Source: Chloroflexota bacterium (GTDB lineage Bacteria > Chloroflexota > Anaerolineae > Promineifilales > Promineifilaceae). From it: 64,000 nucleotides of DNA. The stretch's first letter is position 1. Each line of letters starts with the position of its first letter. This document shows positions 7,827-16,951 of this stretch, one piece after another. The stretch lies in contig JAJRYT010000151.1 of assembly GCA_024275635.1 (NCBI GenBank), positions 186,001 through 250,000 on the forward strand. The letters are read 5' to 3'. The notes beneath the pieces are model-generated. The model worked only from the letters and a program-made list of their open reading frames with translations. It ran no database searches and had not been told where the DNA came from. The position numbers and the translations under genes are program-made.

Positions 7827-8417
7827 ATGAAAATTGGCGTATTGGCTTTGCAAGGAGCCTTCATTGAGCATATCAAGATGTTGGAAGGGATGGGTGTTGA
7901 GGCCATCGAGGTCCGGCTGCCAGAACAGTTAGCCGGATTAGACGGCCTGATCATCCCCGGCGGCGAAAGCACGACAATTGGTAAGCTGGCGGTGATGTAT
8001 GATTTGATGGAACCGCTGCGCCGGTTTGCGGCTGAAAAAGCTGTTTGGGGAACGTGTGCTGGGATGATTTTCATGGCCCAAGATGTGGGCGCAAATCAGC
8101 CTTTACTGGGGATTATGGACATTGTGGTAGCGCGGAATGCGTTTGGCCGTCAAGTGGAAAGTTTTGAGACGGGGCTGGATGTTGCCGTGTTTGAAAATGG
8201 GCAATCCGCACCATTTCCGGCCGTTTTTATTCGCGCGCCTAAGTTGGTGGAAGCGAAAGGGGATGCTGAAGTTATTGTGCGGCTGGCAGATGGTACGGCC
8301 GTTGCCGCTCAACAAGGCAAATGGCTGGTTACTTCCTTCCACCCGGAACTAACTGGGGATGACCGGTTTCATAGATATTTTTTAAGCCTGGTGAGGGAAG
8401 TAAAGATTGATGATTGA
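7827..8417 (+). CDS. pdxT: Pyridoxal 5'-phosphate synthase, glutaminase subunit PdxT
   Basis: A 196-residue class I glutamine amidotransferase that hydrolyses glutamine and channels ammonia to PdxS. The signature IPGGESTTIGKL (43-54), the nucleophile in WGTCAGMIF (Cys77) and the partner His/Glu in SFHPELTGDDRFH (His172, Glu174) are all intact. The start at 7827 (MKIGVLALQGAF) matches the family N-terminus and follows GGAG; a longer in-frame extension upstream runs through repeat DNA and is rejected. The last codons (VKIDD, stop) are encoded by the first unit of a short tandem repeat. Confidence 0.98.
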   Translation: MKIGVLALQGAFIEHIKMLEGMGVEAIEVRLPEQLAGLDGLIIPGGESTTIGKLAVMYDLMEPLRRFAAEKAVWGTCAGMIFMAQDVGANQPLLGIMDIVVARNAFGRQVESFETGLDVAVFENGQSAPFPAVFIRAPKLVEAKGDAEVIVRLADGTAVAAQQGKWLVTSFHPELTGDDRFHRYFLSLVREVKIDD

Positions 8418-8464
8418 AGATTGATGATGGGAGACTGCCTAATCATTAATCATCAATCATTTAT
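8403..8464. repeat. Heptamer (ATTGATG) hairpin repeat between convergent genes
   Basis: Units of AGATTGATGATTGAAGATTG are followed after a short loop by AATCATTAATCATCAATCAT. The period is seven bases and the two arms are complementary. It supplies the last codons of pdxT on one side and the TAA of the histidine kinase on the other. It may act as a bidirectional terminator. The same family occurs at 39512-39578, inside an ABC gene at 47500-47545, and at 60012-60046. Confidence 0.75.
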
Positions 8465-9585
8465 TGATGCCGGGGAATGATCACTGTAAAGGTTGCGCCG
8501 TCGTCGGGGTTGTTTTCGGCCCAGATACGGCCGTTATGCTGTTCCACAATTTGATGGGCCAGGAACAGGCCCAGGCCGGTTCCTTTGCCACTGGGTTTGG
8601 TGGTGAAGAAGGGATTGAAAATCTTGTCCATGATGGCTGGGTCAATCCCGCACCCGGAATCTTGTACAGAGAAAGCGTACTTGGTAACGGCCGTTTTCCC
8701 GTTTGAAAATGCGTTCTCTTCCGACGGCGGCAGGTTTACCATGGGTGGCAGCGCCCATGTTTTGATCCGAATCGTACCGCCCATCGGCTGCATCGCGTCA
8801 CGGGCGTTAATCAACAAATTGACCAATACCTGCGTCATACGGTTGTGATCGCAAACGATAGACTTTAAGTTGGCGTCCCGATTTACCTCAATCTCAACCT
8901 TAAATTCGCCCCGGAATTGACGCTGCACCAGGGTTAGCGCATCTTCCACAATCATATTCAAATTTGTTACAGCCACATGTTGGGCTTCATTGAATGAATA
9001 GTGACGCAGCACACCTACGATTCGAGTGCAGCGCCAGACGCTTTGTTCGATCATCTGGATATAGCGCACCAAATCCTCTGTGCGGAGTTCATTATCCTCG
9101 ATCTCAGCCAGCACATTGCTGCATGTGTTCGTGATCACGCTGATTGGCGTTACCAGTTCGTGAGCGACGCCGGCCATGAGGGTGCCGATGCCAGCTAAGC
9201 GCTGGGTATGTGAAAGTGCGTCATTGACGTGTTGAACCTGATCAGGGTTGCTGAAAACAACTAATTTATGGCTGTCTCCATTCGCGCCCAAAGGGAAAAT
9301 AGCCAGATTGACGGGTGTGAAACGGCCGTCTGGACGGCAAACATCCCCATTATATGAACTGCCCTTCATTAGCTCTATTCCCAATGGGGACGGCACAGTA
9401 TCCGGCCAAAACTGACGATAGGAACAGCCTGTCAATTCGCCTGGTTCAACCCCCAAAATCATGACTGCTGATTCATTGGCGGCAACAACATCACCCTGCG
9501 GATCCAAAACGAGAAACCCCTCAGCCAGGCTTTGCCAAAGGTGATCATAAAATTGCAGGGGGGTACTGGTTTTCAGCTTTACCAT
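8461..9585 (-). CDS. PAS-domain sensor histidine kinase (orphan)
   Basis: A soluble 374-residue kinase. A PAS domain occupies about 12-115 (AEGFLVLDPQGDVVAANESA). A HisKA dimerisation domain follows with the phospho-acceptor in GVAHELVTP (His142). The HATPase domain shows the N box NLLINARDAM (257-265), G1 DSGCGID (309-315), F box FNPFFTTK and G2 GKGTGLGLFL. No membrane segments or signal peptide are present, so it senses a cytoplasmic signal. No response regulator gene is nearby. The ATG at 9585 with AGAGGAA upstream is chosen over an upstream TTG at 9636. Confidence 0.93.
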   Translation of the reverse strand: MVKLKTSTPLQFYDHLWQSLAEGFLVLDPQGDVVAANESAVMILGVEPGELTGCSYRQFWPDTVPSPLGIELMKGSSYNGDVCRPDGRFTPVNLAIFPLGANGDSHKLVVFSNPDQVQHVNDALSHTQRLAGIGTLMAGVAHELVTPISVITNTCSNVLAEIEDNELRTEDLVRYIQMIEQSVWRCTRIVGVLRHYSFNEAQHVAVTNLNMIVEDALTLVQRQFRGEFKVEIEVNRDANLKSIVCDHNRMTQVLVNLLINARDAMQPMGGTIRIKTWALPPMVNLPPSEENAFSNGKTAVTKYAFSVQDSGCGIDPAIMDKIFNPFFTTKPSGKGTGLGLFLAHQIVEQHNGRIWAENNPDDGATFTVIIPRHQ

Positions 9586-9765
9586 GTGGCTGTTCCCTCT
9601 TCTTCCAGGATCATTCAAGGGGTAGATAAATTTCAATTATTTGTAGCATACGCCAGCCGCGTGTGAACGTCCGTATGCGAGCCGTAAAATCAACGTGAAG
9701 GGTGCGTGAAGGGGGAAAAGAAGGAATGGAACGAGGGATGAGTGAAATAGACGCTAACTCATCCC

Positions 9766-12450
9766 TTATTTCTCTATCGTGACAGGGATGCTGACTTCTT
9801 CAAAACGGCCGCCTTGCTGCACGACTGTTAGCAGCAGCGTGTATAATCCACTTAGCTGGTTCGTGTCCCATTGTCCCAGGACGGCGTCGTATTGGGCTTC
9901 GGTGACATTGTCGGCAATAATTTGCAAGTTAGAGGGAATGAGGCCGGGGAAATAAGCCAGCCGGTAGTGATCAAACTCGGCGCCGCGGGCAGCGCCGCGA
10001 ATGGTGACCGTGCCGCTGATGGCCGCGAAGGGTTGAGGGAAGGTAACGGCCGTATCCTCGCTGGCTGCGCTGATCACAGCAACCGTATCATAATCAGTTG
10101 GAGGAATTTCGATACCAGCATCCAGCGCCCACGCTGCGGCTGTGGCATCCGGGTACACTTTATAAATGCGGTTCTCTACCAATTCCGGTGGTGTGTAGAT
10201 GGTTGCCAGCCGGCCCGTTTCCCGATTAACGGCAAATGCCTGGTAAATTGTGTCGGGGACGGTGGGCTGAGTTCCCTGGATGAACAGCTCGGCAACAGTG
10301 GGGCAAACGTCGGTCGCCAGCAGGCCGGAAATGTCGCAAACGGTCGTTTCCACCAATCCTGGCGGTTGTGACCACAGGGAAACCGGCTCGCCTTGTAGCG
10401 CCCAGGCCATCACCGCCTGCCAGATGGGCGCCGCGCCGTCAACGCCGGTTACGCCGGCCATCGCCTGGTTATCGCTGTTGCCCACCCAAACGCCCGCAAC
10501 CAGTTGGGGCGTGTAGCCAATCGTCCAGGCGTCGCGGAAATCATTGGTCGTGCCTGTTTTGACAGCAGCGGGGCGGTTGGCGGGCAGTTCCATCACGTTG
10601 GGACAGCCGAAGGCGGCGCAGCGGGCGCTGCGGTCGGCCAGCATATCATTCATCAGGTAGGCCAATTGTGGCGAGAGGATGTCGCGCTGTTGAATTTGTG
10701 CGTAGTAGTCATACAAAATCGCGCCCGATTGGTCTTCTACGCGCACGATGGCCGCGGGGTCGAGCGGACGGCCGTTTCCCCCCGGCTGCCCCATCATCAC
10801 ACCCATGTTGGCCAAAACCGCATAAGCATAGGTCATGTCCAACAATGCCGCTTCCCCGCCGCCCAGATTAAGGGAAAGATCATTATTGCCTGGCGCGAGG
10901 GTCATGAGTCCTAAATTGCGCGCCGTCGTTATCACTTTATCCATCCCTACCCAACTGGCGACCTGGACGGCGGGAACGTGGTAATCGTTGCCCAGGGCTT
11001 CGCGCAGACGCATAGGGCCGTGGAAACGGCCGTCTCCATTTTGCGGCACATAGGGCGTCCCGTCTAGGCCAAAATCCGTGGCCACATCCAGCGCCATCGT
11101 CGCCGCCGTGTAACCCTGGCTCAGAGCGGTGAGATAGGTGAAGGGGGTGAAGGCTGTCCCTGGCTGGCGACGGCCGTCTACGGTCATATTGAATGTGCCA
11201 TCTACCGTTTTATCCCAGTAATTAACGCTGCCCACCATTGCCCGGATTTCGGCTGTTTGGGCGTCCAGGACAATGACGGCCGTATTGTTGACCTGCTGGT
11301 TGAGACCGAGAACGGCCGTATCCAGCGGCGGCAAGAAAGCCAGCGCATCACAACCGGCCAATTCATCGGCTGGTAAAGGCGGGCCAATCTGCCCCGACAA
11401 CCGGTTTACGTGCGCCCGCGCCACACATTCGGCCTGCCCTTGCAGTTCCAGGTTAAGCGAGGTGAAGACACGCAGCCCGCCCGCCGCTTGCGCTTCCGGG
11501 CTGAACAATCGCCCCAACTCCTGCCGCGCATACCGGGCAAAATGGGGGGCGATGATTTCTAATTGATTGGCCGGGGCGGGGGGATTTGGTAGGGGAACGG
11601 CCGTGGCTGCTGCCATCTGCGCCTGATCAATAAACCCGGCCTCAACCATCGCCGCCAGCACAGTTTCTTGTTCCACTTTAGCTTGCTCCGGCGTATCAAT
11701 CGGGTTGATTTGCGCCGATGATGCCGCCAGCATCGCTGCCTCGGCCAGCGTCAGGTCGGACAGCGGCTTGTCGAAATAAACGCGGGCCGCCGCTTCCACG
11801 CCAAAAGCCAGGCTGCCATAGTAGCGGGTGTTGAGATACCATGTCAAAATCTGTTTCTTGCTGTAACTGTTGGCAGCGCGATGAGCCAATAAATGTTCTT
11901 TTAATCGATCCGGACGCTGATAAACGTTGATTAATGCTGATTCTTCATTTCCTAATCTATGTTCATCGGCGTTCATCGGCGTCCCCAAATAGACGCGGAC
12001 AGCTTGCTGGACAATGGCCTGGGGGGCGGCGCGCAGCAGACTGAAATTGGTCGCCCAAAAGTTAGGTTGTTCGCTGGCAATTGTAGCGTCGATCATGGCC
12101 TGAGGGATGTCGGCCAATGCCAGCCAACGCCGTTCGCCGTTGAGCGGCGGGGTGATTTCATCAATGACGATGGTTTTGGTTTGGCTGGCGTCAGTCCAGG
12201 CCAGGATTTGGGTGGGCATCACGCCAGTTGGTGGGATTTGGGCCAGTTGATCGTATGGGGGCAAGTCGGCGGTGAGGGAAGTGTAAACGGCCGTTCCCAC
12301 CCCCCAGCCAACCAGCAGCGCCCCGACCACACCCAGCAAAACAACCAGCAGCGCGCCGCCCGCCCAATATAGGCCGAAAAGTATTTTCCCGTTTCGTTTA
12401 GCCGGACGCCGCTGCCGCAAGCGTACAATTCGTGTTGTTCTGGACATCAC
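9766..12450 (-). CDS. PBP1A-like bifunctional penicillin-binding protein with degenerate active sites
   Basis: An 894-residue protein with one transmembrane helix (about 23-57), a GT51 glycosyltransferase-like domain (about 105-250), a transpeptidase-like domain (about 385-670) and a C-terminal Ig-like tail (about 790-894). The architecture is that of class A PBPs, which build peptidoglycan outside the membrane. Key residues deviate: the GT51 ED dyad is EQ (SEQPNFW, Glu127) and the GGSTITQQL-type motif is replaced; the transpeptidase SxxK position reads TAFT (432-435) and SxN reads DYH (489-491). KTGTT (631-635) is intact. A tandem repeat encodes residues near 156-167. It may be a structural pseudoenzyme. 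No partner genes adjoin. Confidence 0.88.
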   Translation of the reverse strand: MMSRTTRIVRLRQRRPAKRNGKILFGLYWAGGALLVVLLGVVGALLVGWGVGTAVYTSLTADLPPYDQLAQIPPTGVMPTQILAWTDASQTKTIVIDEITPPLNGERRWLALADIPQAMIDATIASEQPNFWATNFSLLRAAPQAIVQQAVRVYLGTPMNADEHRLGNEESALINVYQRPDRLKEHLLAHRAANSYSKKQILTWYLNTRYYGSLAFGVEAAARVYFDKPLSDLTLAEAAMLAASSAQINPIDTPEQAKVEQETVLAAMVEAGFIDQAQMAAATAVPLPNPPAPANQLEIIAPHFARYARQELGRLFSPEAQAAGGLRVFTSLNLELQGQAECVARAHVNRLSGQIGPPLPADELAGCDALAFLPPLDTAVLGLNQQVNNTAVIVLDAQTAEIRAMVGSVNYWDKTVDGTFNMTVDGRRQPGTAFTPFTYLTALSQGYTAATMALDVATDFGLDGTPYVPQNGDGRFHGPMRLREALGNDYHVPAVQVASWVGMDKVITTARNLGLMTLAPGNNDLSLNLGGGEAALLDMTYAYAVLANMGVMMGQPGGNGRPLDPAAIVRVEDQSGAILYDYYAQIQQRDILSPQLAYLMNDMLADRSARCAAFGCPNVMELPANRPAAVKTGTTNDFRDAWTIGYTPQLVAGVWVGNSDNQAMAGVTGVDGAAPIWQAVMAWALQGEPVSLWSQPPGLVETTVCDISGLLATDVCPTVAELFIQGTQPTVPDTIYQAFAVNRETGRLATIYTPPELVENRIYKVYPDATAAAWALDAGIEIPPTDYDTVAVISAASEDTAVTFPQPFAAISGTVTIRGAARGAEFDHYRLAYFPGLIPSNLQIIADNVTEAQYDAVLGQWDTNQLSGLYTLLLTVVQQGGRFEEVSIPVTIEK
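11952..11990. repeat. GTTCATCGGC tandem repeat inside the PBP gene
   Basis: Two tandem decamers GTTCATCGGC followed by a partial third lie in frame in the PBP coding sequence, encoding residues of the segment [12 protein letters not shown] between the two halves of the glycosyltransferase-like domain. Homologues would be expected to lack this stretch. Confidence 0.6.
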
Positions 12451-12549
12451 AATGGATTGTGCCCATTCATGCCCAAGTAAGCAAGTTTGTGCGGCACATC
12501 CTAAGAAACAGCAAACCGCCTGACACCGGGCAACCCGGCCACTTTGCTT

Positions 12550-12721
12550 AGGGCAATTGCATACTCTGATCGCCGATGAATGGAATTCATTGGCTGAGAT
12601 AAGAAACCTGCTTCAGCAGGTTGAAGAATGACCATTTCAGTGCGCTTTAGCGTACTTTCTATGACAGGCGACGGTTTTCAGCCGTCGCCGACAAGCACAA
12701 ATGGGAGTATGCAATCGCCCT
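12550..12721. repeat. Multi-hairpin element bounded by 16-bp inverted repeats
   Basis: The ends AGGGCAATTGCATACT (12550-12565) and AGTATGCAATCGCCCT (12706-12721) are complementary with one mismatch. Between them lie four further hairpins: 12572-12594 (GCCGATGAAT/ATTCATTGGC), 12605-12622 (AACCTGC/GCAGGTT), 12639-12656 (AGTGCGC/GCGTACT) and 12667-12689 (GGCGACGG/CCGTCGCC). No ORF fits inside. It occupies the 442-bp gene-free gap between the PBP gene and livG. It could be a MITE-like element or a structured RNA. Confidence 0.7.
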
Positions 12722-12892
12722 ACCACTTGCCGCCAATTTGTTGCCTGGATTCGTCGCTTATGATAACTTTGATAAACGGTAGAGGAACCGTCCATTTTTT
12801 ACCGCCAACGCTATACCTGTCACATATGACTACACTGGGAATCAGTGACGCATTGGTGTACATAATAATCCCCTTTTTTCAACCGAGGTGGC

Positions 12893-13666
12893 ATGAGTTT
12901 AGACTCCTTTTTACTCACTGTTGAAGACGTTACTCTCAATTTTGGGGGAACGGCCGCTTTGTCCAACGTCGGGTTCCAGGTTCGCCAGGGTGAAATTCGC
13001 GCCATCATCGGACCCAACGGCGCCGGCAAAACCTCCATGCTCAACTGCATCAGCGGTTTTTACCGGCCGCAGTACGGGCAAATTTGCTACAAAGGCCAAG
13101 ACCTCACCAAAGTAGCCAGCCACAAAATCGCCTCTCTGGGCATTGCCCGCACCTTCCAAAATATCGCCCTCTACACCGGGCTGAGTATTCTAGACAATCT
13201 GATGGCGGCCCGGCATATTCACATGAAACAAAACAGCGCCGCCAGTATGTTATACTGGGGACCGGCGCAGCGTGAAGAGATTGCCCATCGCGCCATCGTC
13301 GAAGAGATCATCGACTTTCTGGAGATCGCCCACATTCGCAAAGCCATTGTGGGCGCTTTGCCCTATGGCCTGCGTAAGCGGGTCGAGTTAGGTCGGGCAT
13401 TGGCGCTGGAGCCAAAATTACTTCTGCTGGATGAGCCGATGGCCGGGATGAATGTGGAAGAAAAAGAAGACATGGCGCGTTTCATTCTGGATATTCACGA
13501 GCGACGCGGTGTGACGGTGGTGCTAATCGAACATGACATGGGCCTGGTGATGGATATTTCCGACCGGGTTGTTGTGTTGGATTTTGGCGTAAAAATTGGC
13601 GATGGCACGCCAGATGACATCAAGAATGATAAAAAAGTTATTCAGGCATATCTAGGGCAGGCATAA
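12893..13666 (+). CDS. livG: Liv-type ABC transporter ATP-binding protein LivG
   Basis: A 257-residue ABC ATPase of the branched-chain amino acid (HAAT) family. Walker A is GPNGAGKTS (about 40-48); the signature is a diverged YGLRKRVELGRAL; Walker B is LLLLDEPMAGM; the switch His lies in VVLIEHDM. The C-terminal GDGTPDDI...VIQAYLG tail is the LivG hallmark. It energises import with LivF, LivH and LivM encoded downstream, and heads the operon. Known members import branched-chain amino acids, but also urea, amides and aromatic or fatty acids, so the symbol denotes family rather than substrate. Confidence 0.93.
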   Translation: MSLDSFLLTVEDVTLNFGGTAALSNVGFQVRQGEIRAIIGPNGAGKTSMLNCISGFYRPQYGQICYKGQDLTKVASHKIASLGIARTFQNIALYTGLSILDNLMAARHIHMKQNSAASMLYWGPAQREEIAHRAIVEEIIDFLEIAHIRKAIVGALPYGLRKRVELGRALALEPKLLLLDEPMAGMNVEEKEDMARFILDIHERRGVTVVLIEHDMGLVMDISDRVVVLDFGVKIGDGTPDDIKNDKKVIQAYLGQA

Positions 13667-13704
13667 CTAGAGACTGGAGACTTATACTTGTTCCAGTCTC
13701 TAGT
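13666..13704. repeat. Heptamer (GAGACTGG) hairpin repeat between livG and the acyl-CoA synthetase
   Basis: ACTAGAGACTGGA (13666-13678) and TCCAGTCTCTAGT (13692-13704) form a perfect 13-bp stem. It begins at the livG stop codon and ends 16 bases before the synthetase start. The same family lies at 21632-21687 and, in frame, inside an ABC exporter gene at 44217-44280. Confidence 0.75.
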
Positions 13705-13720
13705 CTTTGGTCTCCGAACA

Positions 13721-15637
13721 ATGAGCGAACCACAAACCATCCCACAATATTTTTTATATCAGGTGCAGCGATACGGCCGTAACAAGGTCGCTCTCCGCCA
13801 AAAAGAGTTTGGTATCTGGCAGGAATATACCTGGCAAGATTCCTACGAGTATGTCCGCGACTTTTGCCTGGGTATGATCGCGCTGGGTTTACAGCGCAAT
13901 GACCACGTTTGCACCGTTGGCGATAACGACCGGCAGTACTTATGGGCTTACCTGGGCCTGCAAGCCGCTTCCGCGACCGTTATTGGCATGTACACCGATG
14001 CCATCCCCAGTGAAATGGCGTACATTATCGAACACGGCGATGCTGCTTTTGCGCTGGCTAAAGATCAGGAACAATGTGACAAACTACTGGAAATTCGGGG
14101 AAAAATACCGCTTGTCAAAAAAGTTATTTATTGGGACGCGCAGGGGCTTTGGAATTACGATGACGATTGGCTTATCTCCTTTGAAGAAGTTCTGGCTTTG
14201 GGGAAACAATTAGCCGAAAAAGAACCAGATCGCTTTGAAACAGAAGTGGCCCTGGGCCAGGGCGATGACCTGGCCACATTATGTTACACATCTGGTACAA
14301 CTGGTTTACCCAAAGGCGTGATGTTGAGTCATGCCAATCTACTATATTCAGGCAACGCATATCTGGAAATTGATCCTCGCTATGACACCGACAATCATGT
14401 CAGTTTCATGCCCATGGGCTGGATCGCCGAGCCGGTTCTAGGCATTGCTGCTCATGTGTACTCAGGTATGGTGATGAATTTTCCCGAGGAACCGGAAACC
14501 GTGCGCCAGAATGTGCGCGAAATCGCGCCAGAGAGTATTTTTTACACATCGCGTTTGTGGGACGCTTTGGTGGCTACCGTCCAGGTGCGGATCAAGGATG
14601 CTACCTGGATCAATCGTAAGTTGTATGATTTGTTTTTGCCCGTAGGCTACGCGGTTGCCAATAAGAAGTTTGCCAAAGAAAAGCCGGGTCTCATCCTGAA
14701 GCTGGCTTACGCGCTGGGAAATCAGATAGTTTTTGCTCCTTTGCGTAGTCAACTAGGACTCTCTCGCGTGCGCTCTGCTTATACGGCCGGAGCAGCGCTG
14801 AGTCCGGATGCGATGCGCTTTTTCCATGCCCTGGGTATCAACCTCAAACAGATTTATGGTTCCACAGAAGTTAGCGGCGGGGCTACCATTCATCGAGAAA
14901 ATGACGTCAAATTTGCCAGTGTAGGCCAACCTATTCCCGGCGTGGCTGTGCGTACATCGCCAACGGACGAGATTCAAATTTCAGGCCCGACTGTTTTTCA
15001 AGGCTATTATAAAAATGCGGAAGCGACGGTGCAGGCTTTTGAAGTGGACGAAGACGGCCGTCGCTGGTTCCGAACCGGAGACGCCGGTCATGTGGATGAA
15101 GACGGGCATCTCATCTACCTGGATCGGGTGAAGGACATGATCCGGTTGGCGAATGGCGAGCAATTTTCACCCCAATTTATTGAGGGCCGCCTCAAATTCA
15201 GTCCCTACATTCGGGATGTCATGGCCGTTGGCGGCGAAACTTGGGAGTTTGTGACCGCGCTCATCATCATTGATTTTGAGAATGTGGGTCATTGGGCCGA
15301 AAAACAAGGGCTGGGCTACACCACTTTCGTAGACTTATCACAAAAAGAAGAGGTGTACGCGCTCATCAAAGAAGCCGTAGACGAAGTGAACCAAAATTTA
15401 CCCCCGACTGGCCGGGTGCGCCATTTTATTCTCTTTCACAAAGAGTTCGACGCCGATGAAGCCGAGATGACCCGCTCCCGAAAACTGCGCCGCGGCTTTT
15501 TGTACGAACGATACCAGGACATTATTACGGCGTTGTACAGCGGACAAGAAAAGGTGCGCGTCAGCGCGTCGGTGAAGTATCAAGACGGCCGTGAAGGGGT
15601 AATCGAGACGTCGGTGAAGATCGCGTCGCTGCGGTGA
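13721..15637 (+). CDS. AMP-dependent acyl-CoA synthetase (long-chain fatty acid-CoA ligase-like)
   Basis: A 638-residue ANL-superfamily ligase that adenylates a carboxylic acid and transfers it to CoA. The P-loop YTSGTTGLPKG (about 188-198), the motif YGSTEVSGG and the hinge region WFRTGDAGHVDEDGHL then LDRVKDMI are intact; the C-terminal catalytic lysine region (TRSRKLRRGF) is altered but basic. Size and N-terminus (IPQYFLYQVQRYG) resemble long-chain ligases. The ATG at 13721 is preferred since upstream codons fall in a hairpin repeat. Its position inside a Liv operon suggests the imported substrate is an acid activated by CoA; that link is inference. Confidence 0.92.
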   Translation: MSEPQTIPQYFLYQVQRYGRNKVALRQKEFGIWQEYTWQDSYEYVRDFCLGMIALGLQRNDHVCTVGDNDRQYLWAYLGLQAASATVIGMYTDAIPSEMAYIIEHGDAAFALAKDQEQCDKLLEIRGKIPLVKKVIYWDAQGLWNYDDDWLISFEEVLALGKQLAEKEPDRFETEVALGQGDDLATLCYTSGTTGLPKGVMLSHANLLYSGNAYLEIDPRYDTDNHVSFMPMGWIAEPVLGIAAHVYSGMVMNFPEEPETVRQNVREIAPESIFYTSRLWDALVATVQVRIKDATWINRKLYDLFLPVGYAVANKKFAKEKPGLILKLAYALGNQIVFAPLRSQLGLSRVRSAYTAGAALSPDAMRFFHALGINLKQIYGSTEVSGGATIHRENDVKFASVGQPIPGVAVRTSPTDEIQISGPTVFQGYYKNAEATVQAFEVDEDGRRWFRTGDAGHVDEDGHLIYLDRVKDMIRLANGEQFSPQFIEGRLKFSPYIRDVMAVGGETWEFVTALIIIDFENVGHWAEKQGLGYTTFVDLSQKEEVYALIKEAVDEVNQNLPPTGRVRHFILFHKEFDADEAEMTRSRKLRRGFLYERYQDIITALYSGQEKVRVSASVKYQDGREGVIETSVKIASLR

Positions 15638-15712
15638 AAAGTATACAGACGTCTCCACTTGCTGTACAATGAATATACGTTAACTACACAGATTTGGTAA
15701 TTGGAGGTAGAG

Positions 15713-15973
15713 ATGACGAAAACGGCCGTTATTTCAGCAAGAATTGACCCAGGACTAAAGCAAAACACAGAACAGATTTTTCAGGAACTTGGCTTGACGA
15801 CAACACAAGCAATTACGCTCTTTTACAAACAAGTGGCGCTGCAACGCGGATTACCTTTTGCGGTTAAACTGCCCAACGAAGAAACACAGCAAGCCTTAGC
15901 TGAAGCCAAAGCTCGCTACAATCTGACAAGTTTCAATGATACGGAGAGTCTCTTTGAAGATTTAGGCATCTGA
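15713..15973 (+). CDS. RelB/DinJ-family antitoxin
   Basis: An 86-residue antitoxin. The N-terminus TAVISARIDPGLKQNTEQIF is a ribbon-helix-helix DNA-binding module of the RelB/DinJ family, followed by LGLTTTQAITLFYKQV and an acidic toxin-binding tail. It neutralises the toxin encoded immediately downstream and should repress the operon. The ATG at 15713 has a near-perfect GGAGGT five bases upstream. The stop overlaps the toxin start by one base (TGATG). The pair lies inside the Liv operon, between the synthetase and livH, as an inserted islet. Confidence 0.93.
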   Translation: MTKTAVISARIDPGLKQNTEQIFQELGLTTTQAITLFYKQVALQRGLPFAVKLPNEETQQALAEAKARYNLTSFNDTESLFEDLGI

Positions 15974-16242
15974 TGCGCATCATTGAGCAGACAGCAAAAT
16001 TCAAGAAAGATGTAAAACGCGCCAAGAAACGCGGTAAACAGTTTAGCGATTTTAAGCGGGTCATAGATTTGCTAGATCTTGGAGAGCCGTTAGCGGCAAA
16101 ATATCGTGATCACGCGCTTGTTGGCGGCTACAAAGGATCGCGCGAGTGTCACATTGAACCGGATTGGCTGCTCATTTATGAATTGACGGAAGATGAGTTG
16201 GTCTTGGTTAGAACAGGTTCCCACGCTGATTTGTTTGGATAG
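15973..16242 (+). CDS. YafQ-family mRNA interferase toxin
   Basis: An 89-residue RelE-superfamily endoribonuclease of the YafQ subgroup, which cleaves mRNA on the ribosome. The family pattern is complete: LAAKYRDHAL, then RECHIEPDWLLIYEL, then RTGSHADLFG, supplying the His, Asp and Trp residues of the YafQ active site. It is coupled to the DinJ-like antitoxin by one-base overlap. It ends with TAG, one of several genuine TAG terminators in the window. Confidence 0.95.
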   Translation: MRIIEQTAKFKKDVKRAKKRGKQFSDFKRVIDLLDLGEPLAAKYRDHALVGGYKGSRECHIEPDWLLIYELTEDELVLVRTGSHADLFG

Positions 16243-16312
16243 GGCGCAACTTGATGCGGTGAATGTGAAGGCGACGGAAAGGTATCAAAAAATATATGGT
16301 TGGGGGTAAATT

Positions 16313-16855
16313 ATGACTTACCTTTATACTGAAAATGAGGTTAAACAAGTAATGGAATCCATAGTTGATACAAACAACCACAGGGCTGTTTTATCAATGC
16401 TTGTCGATTCAATTGTTGAGGCTAACCTTCAAACAGGAGGGAACTGGGCTGTACAGTGCCAAAGAAACGATATCCGTCTTACTGTAGGACATTACTACAT
16501 TTTCGTTATTGATAGAAATGGAATATGGCTTGCACTGGATAGAGACTTGATAGATACAACAAACTGTTTAACAGAATTGGAAAACGCCGGATGGGTACAT
16601 GATGAACGTTATGGAAGTTATAAAGATAAATATCAAAACATTTTTTCTGTAAACGGATACTATGTTTCACAAAGCGGATACTTAATGGGCTGGTCATCTG
16701 TTAGCATCAGCCAACTTCATTTTGCTTTTATTAACAGTATTATCACTGTCGGTCAATCTATGGACTCCCGTACCCCCAACACACATTCGCCTGGTGTAGT
16801 GCAGTACTTAAGAAATACTTTAGGCCGGACGGTACCTGATCCGACCTATGAATGA
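16313..16855 (+). CDS. AT-rich orphan protein, unknown
   Basis: A 180-residue protein I cannot place. It has no signal peptide or membrane helix. It is rich in Asn, Tyr and Thr, with blocks such as QTGGNWAVQCQRNDIRLTVGHYYIFV and LTELENAGWVHDERYG; the N-terminus is helical and the middle probably beta. Its low GC contrasts with both flanking genes, and it sits next to a toxin-antitoxin pair inside an otherwise conserved transporter operon, so it was probably acquired horizontally. GGGGGT precedes the ATG. A small GATTTCAG/CTGAAATC hairpin follows at 16857-16879 and may terminate it. Confidence 0.65.
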   Translation: MTYLYTENEVKQVMESIVDTNNHRAVLSMLVDSIVEANLQTGGNWAVQCQRNDIRLTVGHYYIFVIDRNGIWLALDRDLIDTTNCLTELENAGWVHDERYGSYKDKYQNIFSVNGYYVSQSGYLMGWSSVSISQLHFAFINSIITVGQSMDSRTPNTHSPGVVQYLRNTLGRTVPDPTYE

Positions 16856-16951
16856 TGATTTCAGGTTGCAGCTGAAATCCCAACCTCGCCACCTGGGAGG
16901 CAACGTAAGTAAAAATCCCATTAGCGTTTACTGGATACTGAAAACTAAAAT

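Noticed and set aside
12550-12721. Insertion sequence remnant with transposase
   Set aside because: There are terminal inverted repeats but no transposase fragment in any frame; it is kept as a non-coding multi-hairpin element.
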